This document shows positions 17,939 through 25,993 of a stretch of 64,000 bases of DNA, in pieces. Origin of the DNA: Actinoplanes couchii (lineage in GTDB: Bacteria; Actinomycetota; Actinomycetes; Mycobacteriales; Micromonosporaceae); contig NZ_BOMG01000027.1 of the NCBI RefSeq assembly GCF_016862075.1, forward strand, positions 62,001 to 126,000, written 5' to 3'. The position numbers and the translations under genes were made by a program. The notes under the pieces were generated by a model. The model saw only the letters and a program-made list of their open reading frames with translations. It was not told where the DNA came from and made no database searches. Position 1 is the first letter of the stretch. Each line of letters opens with the position of its first letter.

Positions 17939-18030
17939 GAACGGCCCGCATCACCGGAGCCGTTCGGTCGTGAGAACGGCCCGCATCACCGGAGCCGTTC
18001 GGTCGTGAGAACGGCCCGGGTCACCGGAGC
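17935..18030. repeat. 35-bp tandem repeat forming serial hairpins between convergent genes
   Basis: Two full copies (17935-17969, 17970-18004) and a partial third (18005-18030) of a 35-bp unit. Each full unit contains GAACGGCCCG ... CGGAGCCGTTC, a 9-bp stem with one bulge. The array begins in the stop codon of the ABC ATPase gene and ends inside the 3' end of the convergent minus-strand gene. It likely serves as a double bidirectional terminator. Confidence 0.85.
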
Positions 18031-19511
18031 AGGAAGGCTTTGGCCCGCTTCTTCACGGCGCCGGCCAGGCGCTTCGGGTCACGCAGCCGGGCCACCCGGC
18101 TCAGCGTCGAGGCGACCTGGGCCGACCGGCCGCTCTTGAGCCGGCGCAGCTCGTCGCGCAGGTTGCGCAACTGCTGCTCCCGGGTGCGCAGCTGCTGGTC
18201 CCGGAAGCGCATGGTCCGCTCCAGGCCGAAGATGTGCCCGGCCTGCTCCTTGATGGTGGTCCGGGCTTCCTCGTCGTCGGCCAGGGCGGTCCGCAGATCG
18301 GGCCGCCCGGCCGGCAACGTCGCGGCGATCTCCCGCCCGCGGGCCAGGATCTCGTCGGTCGGCTCGACCCCGGACATCGCCAGCCAGGTCTTGACCAGGT
18401 CGTCCCCGTCCGCCATCCACGGCGGCCACGGGTGCCGGTGATGCCCACCGATCAGCCGATCCCGGAATCGGAACCACGCCGCGGCCGGCGTGACGTCACC
18501 GTCGGGGCGTCCGGGAACCACGTCGAACCAGGTCGGTTCCACCGTCGCGGCGTAGGCGCGGAAGCCCGGCACGTCCTCGGCGGCGGCCAGCCGGAGCAAC
18601 ACCGTCTCGGCGTCCTCGGCATCCGGCAGGACCCGGTCGCCGACCTTCCAGCCGTCCGCGGTCAGGTCGGCGGTGCCGGTCGCGGTGTAAGCGGTCCGGG
18701 TCGTGCCGCCGGTGCCGAGCACCACCAGCCAGCCGGGGGCCACGGCGTCCAGCATTCCGGCGCGGGCCGCGGATTCGACGGCGTCGGCCACCGGCGCGAG
18801 GAGCGGCGTGTCCGAGGTCTCCAGCGCGGCGGCCGCGAGGCGCATGGCCGGAAACCCTGCTTGGGTACGGGTGAGCACCCCCGACTCCACCAGGGTGTCC
18901 GAACCGAAGCGCGCATACCGCCGCTCCACCCCGCCGAGCAGGTCGTTCACCTGTGCCGCCGAGCCGGGACGCCGCGGGTCGTCGTGCAGCGGCCGGAACT
19001 CGTCGTCGCCGTAGCGGTCCTTGAGCGGGCGCCGGTCCAGCAGCCCGGTGATCGAGAAGCCGTTCTCCACCCCGATCACGACAAGCGCCGCCGGTCCGGC
19101 CAGCCCGCGCAGCAGCGCCGCCCGCTCCGGCCAGTCCAGGGCCGCCGAGTCCGGGCCGAGCAGCCGGTCCAGGCCGTCCGCGGCGATCACCACGTCGAAC
19201 GGCTCCGGTTTCGCGTCGGCAAGGCCGTCCAGCGATCCGGTGACCACCGCATATCCGCCGTCCGGCGGCTGGGCGGCGGCCAAGGCCTGTGCGTCGCTGA
19301 CCGAGCGCAGCAGCACGGTCACGTCGTCGCTACGGCTCGCGGCCAGGGCGAGCACGTCGCTGTCGTGCGGCCCGGCGATCAGCGTCCGCCCGGCCCGGGC
19401 CGGCAGCAGGTCGGCGAGGAAACCGGTCAGCGCCGGTCCACCGGCCGGGTTCCGGTCGGTCCACGGCTGGACCTCGCCACGGACAACGGTCGGCATCGTA
19501 CGGTCAGTCAC
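18021..19511 (-). CDS. Methyltransferase-like protein with C-terminal coiled coil
   Basis: A 496-residue protein of uncertain function. Residues ~40-160 look like a degenerate class I SAM-methyltransferase fold (RTLIAGPHDSDVLALAA, then FDVVIAADGLDRLL) lacking a clear GxGxG motif. The middle region has no motif I recognise. Residues ~425-470 form a basic/acidic coiled coil (RDQQLRTREQQLRNLRDEL), and the extreme C-terminus is very basic. The GTG start overlaps the upstream gene by 8 nt. Its neighbours suggest a role in making or decorating a surface glycan, such as a teichoic-acid-like polymer (inference). Confidence 0.6.
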   Translation of the reverse strand: MTDRTMPTVVRGEVQPWTDRNPAGGPALTGFLADLLPARAGRTLIAGPHDSDVLALAASRSDDVTVLLRSVSDAQALAAAQPPDGGYAVVTGSLDGLADAKPEPFDVVIAADGLDRLLGPDSAALDWPERAALLRGLAGPAALVVIGVENGFSITGLLDRRPLKDRYGDDEFRPLHDDPRRPGSAAQVNDLLGGVERRYARFGSDTLVESGVLTRTQAGFPAMRLAAAALETSDTPLLAPVADAVESAARAGMLDAVAPGWLVVLGTGGTTRTAYTATGTADLTADGWKVGDRVLPDAEDAETVLLRLAAAEDVPGFRAYAATVEPTWFDVVPGRPDGDVTPAAAWFRFRDRLIGGHHRHPWPPWMADGDDLVKTWLAMSGVEPTDEILARGREIAATLPAGRPDLRTALADDEEARTTIKEQAGHIFGLERTMRFRDQQLRTREQQLRNLRDELRRLKSGRSAQVASTLSRVARLRDPKRLAGAVKKRAKAFLLR

Positions 19512-20346
19512 GAGGGTTCCAATCGAAAAGCATGCGCATCTCGGCCGGCGGCATCAGGTGGTGCCGGCCCAGTTCGACGTCGGTGGTGGCGCGGGCCGCG
19601 GCGAGGTCGATCTCCTTGCCGAGCATCTCCGGCCAGAGCCGGGCGATCCGGGCCTGACCGCCGAAGAGCGGGTTGTCGCCCTCCAGCTCCATCGGGTCGC
19701 CGTAGACGGCCGGCACACACCCGGCCGCGACGCCGAAGAAGATCGCGGTGCTGAGCCGGTTCGCGGCGACCCGCTTGAACCCGCGGAACGCCTTCAGCTG
19801 CTTGTAGAGGAACCGCCGGTCGGTGCCCTCGTAGTTCCAGCCGCGTTTGCCGAAGCAGATCACCTGGAAGCCGGCCTGCTCGTAGGCTCGCCGGACCTCG
19901 AGCCGCTCGAACTCGGTGTAGTAGAGGCTGATCGTGACCGGCTCGGTCTCGGTCTCCTTGATCTCGGAGATCAGCCGCGCGTGGTCGCCCTCGATCTTGC
20001 CGCCCTTGCCGCCGCCCTCCCAGCCGTGGAAGAGGAACCAGAGCGTGCCCTCGCGCTCCTGCTCCGGCACCGTACCGAGGTCGGGTTCCAGCTCGGACAG
20101 GTAGAGGAACGGCGCGCCGACCACGTGGTAGTTCCGGCGCCCGAGGGTGTGCCCGCGCCGCCGCGGCGGGTCGCTCCAGGTGTACCGCCAGGCGCCGTCG
20201 AAGAACTCGTGCACCGGGTTCCAGCCGCAGCCGACGTTCCACCCGTGCTGCAGGTAGCCGCGGATCCGGGGCGGGTGCTGGTCGTCCAGGCCGGCCCAGC
20301 GGGCCAGGATGTGCGACTGCCCGTAATAGTGGTTGTGGTGATGCAT
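19504..20346 (-). CDS. Uncharacterised protein of the glycan cluster, possible GT-B-like
   Basis: A 280-residue soluble protein starting MHHHNHYYGQSHILARW. I do not recognise a characterised family. The second half contains RVAANRLSTAIFFGVAAG and VPAVYGDPMELEGDNP, which resembles the donor-binding end of GT-B glycosyltransferases or capsule-export accessory proteins. HGWNVGCGWNP near the N-terminus is unusual. It begins 5 nt after the glycosyltransferase gene and overlaps the methyltransferase-like gene, so the three are translated as a unit. A glycosyltransferase or a structural surface-polymer role are the main possibilities. Confidence 0.55.
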   Translation of the reverse strand: MHHHNHYYGQSHILARWAGLDDQHPPRIRGYLQHGWNVGCGWNPVHEFFDGAWRYTWSDPPRRRGHTLGRRNYHVVGAPFLYLSELEPDLGTVPEQEREGTLWFLFHGWEGGGKGGKIEGDHARLISEIKETETEPVTISLYYTEFERLEVRRAYEQAGFQVICFGKRGWNYEGTDRRFLYKQLKAFRGFKRVAANRLSTAIFFGVAAGCVPAVYGDPMELEGDNPLFGGQARIARLWPEMLGKEIDLAAARATTDVELGRHHLMPPAEMRMLFDWNPRD

Positions 20347-20351
20347 GCCGA

Positions 20352-22589
20352 TCAGCTCGTCTCGAGGTGCAGGGTGCCGGCCCGCGCGTAGAGGCGGTGG
20401 CGGGACAGCCGGCGGGGCAGGCCGGTGAGCGCGAACGTCTCGACCTGGACGGCGTACGGCAGCCCGTCCTCCTCGCCGGCGAACAGCGTCCAGTCGGTGA
20501 CCTCACCCGGCCCGAGATCCACCAGATCCGTCAGGTCCACCCGGGCCGACCAGGTCGCGCCGTCGGTGGCCACCCGGCAGACGGCGTCCACGGCGTCGTC
20601 GGAGTTCGGCAGGAAGCGCCGCCACACGATCCGCTCGTGATCGACACCGGGCCGGCACTGGCCGCCGACGGTGATCCGCTCGCCGTCCACCGCGATCTGC
20701 GCGGCGCTGACCCGGGCCGGGCCCTCGATCAGGTTCAGGTACTGCCCGGGTGAACGGGAGACGCTGACCACCCGATCGCCGTGCTGCACGCCGACCGACC
20801 GGTCCAGGCCGGTGATCAGGATCAGCTTGCCGCCGATCTTGGGGATGAGCACCGTACGGCCGAGGAAAGGATCGTCGGGGTTGGTCGCGTCGACCACGTC
20901 ACCGACCGGAATCCGGGCGGTGAAGACGTCGCCGGCACCGAACTCCAGGGGCACCCGGATCTCGCCGGCCGCCCGGGTCAGCCGCAGCACCGGGTCGTCG
21001 GTGCCGTTCGGCAGCCGACCGGTCAGCACCAGGGTGTCCCCGTCGGCGACCGCACCGGTCAGTTCCGGGTCACCGTTCATCCGGCGCAGCAGCAGGCGGC
21101 CGTCGTTGGCCCGGACCGGCTGGATCCAGTCGGTGCCGACCCGGGCGCCGACCGGGTACTGCGCCTGCACGGTGATCAGCTTGCGGCGGCGCACACCGCC
21201 GTCGCGCATGGTGGCCAGCAACTGCACCGCGTCGCGGCCGGCCGGCATAGCCGCGAGCAGGGACCGCGGCACCCGGGCGGTGAACCCGGCCGGGCGGTTC
21301 TCGCCCCGGGCGTCCGGCACGTCGAACCGCTCGGATTCCAGCGGCGTCTCGCGTATCCCGGCGAGCAGCGAGATCCGCAGGGAGGCGTCGGCGGTGGCCG
21401 GCAGGTGGTGGATCTCCGCCGTGCCACGGACCACCAGGGCGTCGTCCTTCCAGCTCAGCTCGGTGACGGCGGCGCGCAGGCTGAGGTCCTCGCGGGACAG
21501 CCGGTAGACCTCGGACGGCACCCCGGCGGTCTCCGGCAGACCCGGGTAGTGCCCGCGGAAACGCCACGGCAGCACCGGGTGACGACGGGCGCGCGGCCCG
21601 GCGGCCAGCCCACCGTCGGCCCGGAACCGGGCCAGCCGCTGCAGCATCTCCACGTCACCGGACTGCAGCCCGTGGTACTCCATCCGCTGGAACGCCGACG
21701 ACTTCTCGAACACCTCGGGCAGCAGCCGCTTCGTCAGGCGCCGGCCCAGGTCCAGCAAGGCGGTCAGCTCGTGGTCCGGCGCCGTGCCGAACGCCTGCAC
21801 CACCGTGGTCAGGTCGATCTGGGCGAGGTGGCCGTGCACGGTGGGCCGCAGGTCGGGGGCCTTGCGGTCGACCACGTCGAGGACCTTCTCGGCCGAGACG
21901 ACACGGTCCTCCAGGTTGCCGATCTGGAACTTCAGCTGGGTGATCGACTCACCGGACTCGCGCTCGCGCCAGTAGTAGACCGGCGCGGCCAGGCAGTCCA
22001 CGGTCACCGCGTCGATGTGCGCCTTCAACGTGACCGGGTAGTCCTCGTACCGGATGGCGGGGAACTTGAAGTCGAACTGGTCCCAGAAGCGCCGGCGGTA
22101 GACCTTGTTCCAGACCATCCGGTCGATGGCCAGCTCGGGGAGCTCGAGCACGTGCGTGGCGGGGCGGTCCTTGGCGTAGGCGAGCCGGTGCACGTACGAC
22201 TGGCGTACGCCCGAGGTGTTGTTGAACCTCCGGGCGTTGCCCCCGGCGATCGACGACGAGGTGCGATCCAGGGATCCGACCATCAGCTCGTACGCGTGAC
22301 GCGGAATGAGGTCGTCGCTGTCCACGAACGTGAGGTACTCCCCCCGCGCGTGCTGCACCCCGGTGTTGCGGGCCGGGCCGAGCCCCTGGTTCTCCTGGGT
22401 GATCAGCCGGAACCGCGAGTCGCGCTCGCAGAAGTCACGGGCGATCGCCGCGCTGCCGTCCCGCGAGCCGTCGTCGACCAGCAACACCTCGAAGTCCCGG
22501 AACGTCTGCCGGGCCAGGGAGTCGAGGCACGCCGCGATGTAACGCTCTACGTCGTAGAACGGCACGACGATGCTGAGCCGAGGAATCAA
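20352..22589 (-). CDS. Family 2 glycosyltransferase with C-terminal beta-rich domains
   Basis: A 745-residue protein. Residues 1-~230 are a GT-A family 2 domain: LSIVVPFYDVERYI, VLLVDDGSRDGS, the DXD-type motif LTFVDSDDL and the acceptor/base region IRYEDYPVTL. The remaining ~500 residues contain linker helices and repeated beta-rich segments, resembling the layout of teichoic-acid glycosyltransferases of the TarS/TarP kind. It starts with TTG at 22589, supported by GGAG 8 nt upstream. It is the first gene of a three-gene glycan operon and probably transfers a sugar to a cell-wall polymer (inference). Confidence 0.82.
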   Translation of the reverse strand: MIPRLSIVVPFYDVERYIAACLDSLARQTFRDFEVLLVDDGSRDGSAAIARDFCERDSRFRLITQENQGLGPARNTGVQHARGEYLTFVDSDDLIPRHAYELMVGSLDRTSSSIAGGNARRFNNTSGVRQSYVHRLAYAKDRPATHVLELPELAIDRMVWNKVYRRRFWDQFDFKFPAIRYEDYPVTLKAHIDAVTVDCLAAPVYYWRERESGESITQLKFQIGNLEDRVVSAEKVLDVVDRKAPDLRPTVHGHLAQIDLTTVVQAFGTAPDHELTALLDLGRRLTKRLLPEVFEKSSAFQRMEYHGLQSGDVEMLQRLARFRADGGLAAGPRARRHPVLPWRFRGHYPGLPETAGVPSEVYRLSREDLSLRAAVTELSWKDDALVVRGTAEIHHLPATADASLRISLLAGIRETPLESERFDVPDARGENRPAGFTARVPRSLLAAMPAGRDAVQLLATMRDGGVRRRKLITVQAQYPVGARVGTDWIQPVRANDGRLLLRRMNGDPELTGAVADGDTLVLTGRLPNGTDDPVLRLTRAAGEIRVPLEFGAGDVFTARIPVGDVVDATNPDDPFLGRTVLIPKIGGKLILITGLDRSVGVQHGDRVVSVSRSPGQYLNLIEGPARVSAAQIAVDGERITVGGQCRPGVDHERIVWRRFLPNSDDAVDAVCRVATDGATWSARVDLTDLVDLGPGEVTDWTLFAGEEDGLPYAVQVETFALTGLPRRLSRHRLYARAGTLHLETS

Positions 22590-22599
22590 CTGCTCATCT

Positions 22600-22652
22600 C
22601 CGGAATAGGCGGCGGACCGGGGAAGCTTCCCCGTGCCGAGCGCCTATTCCGG
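22600..22652. terminator. Nested palindrome after the rib operon
   Basis: Outer arms CCGGAATAGGCG and complement (22600-22611, 22641-22652) enclose a perfect 16-bp palindrome CGGGGAAGCTTCCCCG (22618-22633). It sits between the ribH stop and the glycosyltransferase start, and its end touches the glycosyltransferase Shine-Dalgarno. It is a probable terminator of the riboflavin operon. Confidence 0.65.
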
Positions 22653-22683
22653 GAACGTGAAGTGTCGTCCGGGTGAAGTCAAT

Positions 22684-23160
22684 CTATTGCTTGGCCACCT
22701 CACGGATGGCCAGCGCGGCGTCCAGGACGGCGACGGTGCTCTGCCAGCCCTTGTCCTCGATCGAGTCCTCCAGACCGGCGCGGTCCCGGGCCTGACCGAG
22801 GCTCCCCACGGTGAGCACGCCGTGCGCGACCGGGGTGCTCTCGTCGAGCGCCACCCTGGTCAGCCCGGCCGTGACCGCGTCGCAGACGTACTCGAAGTGC
22901 TGGGTCTCGCCCTTGATCACGACGCCCAGGGCGACCACCGCGTCCAGCTTGCGGGCCAGCGCCTGGGCGACGACCGGCAGCTCGACCGACCCGGCCACCC
23001 GCACCACCACCACGTCGGTCACCCCGCACGCCTCGGCGGCCGCCTCGGCCCGGCTGATCATGTGGTCGACCAGGTCGTTGTGCCACCGGGAGCCGACGAT
23101 GCCGAGCCGCAGCCCGGCCGCGTCGACGGTCTGCAGATGTGGGTCACCGAAACCTGCCAT
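22684..23160 (-). CDS. ribH: 6,7-dimethyl-8-ribityllumazine synthase
   Basis: A 158-residue lumazine synthase, condensing DHBP with the ribityl-aminouracil in the penultimate step of riboflavin synthesis; these proteins assemble into pentamers or icosahedra. The start MAGFGDPHLQTVDAAGLRLG and the active-site region VVALGVVIKGETQHFEYVCD are characteristic. It is the last gene of ribD-ribE-ribB-ribH, controlled by the upstream FMN riboswitch. Confidence 0.96.
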   Translation of the reverse strand: MAGFGDPHLQTVDAAGLRLGIVGSRWHNDLVDHMISRAEAAAEACGVTDVVVVRVAGSVELPVVAQALARKLDAVVALGVVIKGETQHFEYVCDAVTAGLTRVALDESTPVAHGVLTVGSLGQARDRAGLEDSIEDKGWQSTVAVLDAALAIREVAKQ

Positions 23161-23204
23161 GTAAAGCCCCCTCTGTCGTCATTCTTCACTCTCCGGCGGG
23201 CCGG

Positions 23205-23870
23205 TCAGGCCAACTCGGCGAAGACGTGATCCCGTTTGGCCCGGACCGGCATCCGCAGCACCGTGCCGACCCGGCCCAGGTGATCCGCCAGGTCCGCGAT
23301 GGTGATCAGGCTGAGACCGTGCTCGGCGGCGAACCGCTCCAGGTCCGGACGGCGCTGCATGGTGCCGTCGTCGTTGACCATCTCGCAGAGCACCCCGGCC
23401 GGCCGGGCCCCGGCGAGCAGCGCCAGGTCGACGGCGGCCTCGGTGTGCCCCGGCCGGCGCAGCACACCACCCGGCTTGGCCCGCAGCGGGACGACGTGAC
23501 CCGGGCGGTTGAAGCTGTCCGGGCCGCTGTCCGCCGCCGCCAGCAGCCGGATGGTGTGCGCGCGATCGGCGGCCGAGATGCCGGTGGTGATCCCGTGCCG
23601 GGCATCGACGGTCACCGCGTACGCCGTCTTCAGGTTGTCCTGGTTCGTCTTGACCATCGGCGGCAGATCCAGCCGGTCGGCCTCGGTCTCCGGGATGGCC
23701 ACGCAGATGTACCCGGACGTGTAGCGGACCATGAACGCGACCAGCTCCGGCGTGGCGAACTCGGCCGCGAAGATCAGGTCACCCTCGTTCTCCCGGTCCT
23801 CGTCGTCCACCACGATCACCGGCTTACCGGCCGCGATGTCCTTGATCGCGCGCTCGATGCTCTCAGACAT
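23205..23870 (-). CDS. ribB: 3,4-dihydroxy-2-butanone 4-phosphate synthase, monofunctional
   Basis: A 221-residue DHBP synthase converting ribulose 5-phosphate to DHBP plus formate. The metal/substrate motif [16 protein letters not shown] and the later [23 protein letters not shown] are intact. Most actinobacterial riboflavin operons carry a ribBA fusion of ~420 residues; here the protein stops shortly after the DHBPS domain ([10 protein letters not shown]) and no GTP cyclohydrolase II domain follows in the 44-bp gap. ribA must be elsewhere, or another cyclohydrolase substitutes. The start overlaps the ribE stop. Confidence 0.94.
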   Translation of the reverse strand: MSESIERAIKDIAAGKPVIVVDDEDRENEGDLIFAAEFATPELVAFMVRYTSGYICVAIPETEADRLDLPPMVKTNQDNLKTAYAVTVDARHGITTGISAADRAHTIRLLAAADSGPDSFNRPGHVVPLRAKPGGVLRRPGHTEAAVDLALLAGARPAGVLCEMVNDDGTMQRRPDLERFAAEHGLSLITIADLADHLGRVGTVLRMPVRAKRDHVFAELA

Positions 23871-24462
23871 GACGACTCCCCAGCATCTTCTCGACGTACT
23901 TGGCGATCACGTCGACCTCGAGGTTGACCGGATCTCCGATGGCCTTGCTGCCCAGCACGGTCAGCTTCGAGGTGGCCGGGATCATCCCGACGGCGAAGCT
24001 GTCCTCGTCCACCGTCATGACGGTCAGCGACACGCCGTCGACGGTGATCGACCCTTTCTCCACCACGTACTTCGCCAGCTCGGGCGGCAGCGAGAACCGC
24101 ACCACCTCCCACTGGTCGGCCGGCTCCCGGGCGATGATCCGCGCGACGCCGTCCACGTGGCCCTGCACCAGGTGACCGCCGAGGCGGCTGCCCAGGGCGG
24201 CGGCCCGCTCCAGGTTCACGTTGCTGCCGGTGCGCAGCGCGCCGAGCGAGCTGCGCCGGAGCGTCTCACCCATCACGTCGGCGGTGAACACGCCGCCCTC
24301 GTTGTCGATCACGGTGAGACAGACGCCGTTCACCGAGATCGAGTCGCCGTGCCGGGCGTCGGTGGTGACCACGGGACCGCGGACGGCGATCACCGCGGAG
24401 TCCTCGGCCCCTTCGGTCAGGCGCACGATCTCGCCCAACTCTTCAATGATTCCGGTGAACAT
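23863..24462 (-). CDS. ribE: Riboflavin synthase alpha chain
   Basis: A 199-residue riboflavin synthase dismutating two lumazine molecules into riboflavin. It shows the two-fold internal repeat typical of the family: [13 protein letters not shown] at the start of barrel 1 and [14 protein letters not shown] at the start of barrel 2, with [11 protein letters not shown] in the first half and [11 protein letters not shown] in the second. It begins 5 nt after the ribD stop and overlaps ribB by 8 nt. Confidence 0.96.
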   Translation of the reverse strand: MFTGIIEELGEIVRLTEGAEDSAVIAVRGPVVTTDARHGDSISVNGVCLTVIDNEGGVFTADVMGETLRRSSLGALRTGSNVNLERAAALGSRLGGHLVQGHVDGVARIIAREPADQWEVVRFSLPPELAKYVVEKGSITVDGVSLTVMTVDEDSFAVGMIPATSKLTVLGSKAIGDPVNLEVDVIAKYVEKMLGSRHV

Positions 24463-24467
24463 CGCTA

Positions 24468-25799
24468 TCAGATCCGTTCTTCCGATTTACGGGTGGTGGG
24501 CGGGGCGGTCGGATGGCTCTCCTTGGGACGGAGTGTTGCCGTGAACCGCAGGTCGCCACCGATCTGCGTGATTTCCAGGAAGTTCAGGTCGACGGCGTCG
24601 GCGATGGTGCCGATCCCGGCGTCGACGAGCGCGGTCCGGCCGGCGCCGAGCAGCTTCGGCGCGACATAACCGATCACCCGGTCCACCAGGCCGGCCGCCA
24701 GGAAGGCGCCGGCCAGCGTCGGGCCGCCCTCCAGCAGGACGTTGCGGACGCCGCGGGCGAACAGTTCGGTGAGCATCACGGAGAGGTCGACCCGGCCGTC
24801 CGGTCCGGCGCCGGTCTCGGCCGCCGTGACGATCCAGGTGGGCGCGGCGGCATCCCGGACCCGGGCGTTCTCCGGCGTACGCCCGGACGAGTCGACCACC
24901 ACGCGCAGCGGCTGTTTGATGGCGAGCGTGCCGTCCCGCAGATCCCGGACGGTGAGCTGCGGATCGTCGGCGACCACGGTGCCGACCCCGGCGACGATCG
25001 CGTCGACGGTGCTCCGCAGCACGTGCACGTCGGAGCGGGACTCGGCCGACGAGATCCACTGGCTGGTGCCGTCGGCGGCGGCCGACCGGCCGTCCAGGGT
25101 GGCCGCGAACTTCCACGTCACGTACGGGCGGCCGCGGCGCACCGCGGTCAGCCAGGCCACGTTGCCCGCCTCCGCCTCGGCCCGGCGGACCCCGGTGGTC
25201 ACCTCGATACCCGCGGCCCGCAGCCGGGCGGCGCCGCCCGCGGCCACCGGAGTGGGGTCGTCGACGGCGATCACCACGCGGGCCACCCCGGCGTTGATCA
25301 GGGCGTCCGAGCACGGGCCGGTCCGGCCGGTGTGGTTGCAGGGCTCCAGGGTGACCACGCAGGTGCCGCCCCGGGCGCGCTCACCGGCCTGGGCCAGGGC
25401 GACGATCTCGGCGTGCGGTCCGCCGGCGTAGGCGTGGAAGCCCTCACCGACCACCTCGCGACCTTGACCTGCTTGCCCCACCCGGCCGCCTTGTCCCGCC
25501 CGGCCGCCTTGTCCCGCCTGGACGTCTTGTCCCGCCCGGCCGCCTTGTCCCGTCTGGACGTTCTGTCCCGCCTGGGCGCCTTGCCCCACCCGGCCGCCTT
25601 GCCCCGCCTGGGCGTCTTGCCCCGCCTGGGCGTCTTGTCCCGCCCGGGCGTCCTGTCCCGCGGGGCTGAGGGCCGAGCCGACCACCTCGCCGCCCGGGCC
25701 GAGCAGGACGCAGCCGACCACCGGGTTCGGGCTGGTCGTGCCGAGGCCCCGGGCGGCCAGCGCGACAGCGCGGCGCATCGCCTCGTCCTCGGTCACCAT
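24468..25799 (-). CDS. ribD: Bifunctional riboflavin deaminase/reductase with repeat insertion
   Basis: RibD deaminates and then reduces the pyrimidine intermediate of riboflavin synthesis. The deaminase domain carries MVTEDEAMRRAVALAARGLG, TTSPNPVVGCV, the zinc-site HAE (residues 129-131) and PCNHTGRTGPC; the reductase domain starts near RPYVTWKFAATLDGRSAA. From the ATG at 25799 it has 443 residues, about 75 more than usual. The excess is a hexapeptide repeat (residues 48-113, GQDAQA/GQGGRA-like units) inserted before the zinc HAE. The ATG at 25799 has no Shine-Dalgarno and lies inside a 59-bp duplication; it overlaps the stop of a short upstream ORF (ATGGTGA), so translation probably depends on reinitiation. 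Confidence 0.92.
   Translation of the reverse strand: MVTEDEAMRRAVALAARGLGTTSPNPVVGCVLLGPGGEVVGSALSPAGQDARAGQDAQAGQDAQAGQGGRVGQGAQAGQNVQTGQGGRAGQDVQAGQGGRAGQGGRVGQAGQGREVVGEGFHAYAGGPHAEIVALAQAGERARGGTCVVTLEPCNHTGRTGPCSDALINAGVARVVIAVDDPTPVAAGGAARLRAAGIEVTTGVRRAEAEAGNVAWLTAVRRGRPYVTWKFAATLDGRSAAADGTSQWISSAESRSDVHVLRSTVDAIVAGVGTVVADDPQLTVRDLRDGTLAIKQPLRVVVDSSGRTPENARVRDAAAPTWIVTAAETGAGPDGRVDLSVMLTELFARGVRNVLLEGGPTLAGAFLAAGLVDRVIGYVAPKLLGAGRTALVDAGIGTIADAVDLNFLEITQIGGDLRFTATLRPKESHPTAPPTTRKSEERI
25479..25658. repeat. 18-bp tandem repeat inside ribD
   Basis: Ten consecutive 18-bp units encode hexapeptides of the form GQ(D/G/N)(A/G/V)(Q/R)(A/V/T), followed by degenerate half-units to about 25461. 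The repeat keeps the frame. It lies in the loop between GGEVVG and EGFHAYAGG of the deaminase domain, and the EVVG tetrapeptide is itself duplicated on both sides. Confidence 0.9.
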
Positions 25800-25859
25800 C
25801 CGAGGCTCCGGGCGGCCGGCGCCACAGCGCGGCGCATCGCCTCGTCCTCGGTCACCATC
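25742..25859. repeat. 59-bp tandem duplication of the ribD start
   Basis: Copy A 25742-25800 and copy B 25801-25859 differ at only three positions. Both include the ATG and the first ~19 codons of ribD. Because 59 is not a multiple of three, the copies are in different frames. The three differences suggest the duplication is not a simple assembly error. Confidence 0.9.
25793..25858 (-). CDS. Upstream ORF before ribD, duplicated ribD N-terminus
   Basis: A 21-codon ORF (MVTEDEAMRRAVAPAARSLGW is its entire product less the last residue listing; it mirrors the RibD N-terminus). It owns the native Shine-Dalgarno AGAGGA at 25866-25871, 7 nt before its ATG. Its TGA overlaps the ATG of ribD within ATGGTGA, an arrangement that allows termination-reinitiation. 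It is probably a by-product of the 59-bp duplication that now controls ribD translation (inference). A programmed frameshift is a less likely alternative. Confidence 0.55.
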   Translation of the reverse strand: MVTEDEAMRRAVAPAARSLGW

Positions 25860-25918
25860 TGGCGGTCCTCTCGCGCGGTAAACGGCACGCGCTGAGAGTG
25901 CTGGTGGGAGAAACGCCA

Positions 25919-25993
25919 GGAATCGGACACTGAGGGTACGCTTCGCGCACCCCGGCGAAGTCGCGCCCACGAAGGCACGACCCGTCCGATTCC
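25919..25993 (-). promoter_or_regulatory. Possible expression-platform stem of the FMN riboswitch
   Basis: GGAATCGGAC (minus strand, 25984-25993), directly after the riboswitch P1 stem, is perfectly complementary to GTCCGATTCC (25919-25928). The 10-bp stem encloses 55 nt and ends about 48 nt before the Shine-Dalgarno. It may be part of the switch between open and closed leader conformations. Confidence 0.4.

Noticed and set aside
17935..18030. CRISPR array
   Set aside because: The 35-bp units are directly contiguous with no spacers and no cas genes are present.
25479..25658. CRISPR or intergenic repeat
   Set aside because: The 18-bp units are contiguous, in frame and inside ribD, encoding a hexapeptide repeat.
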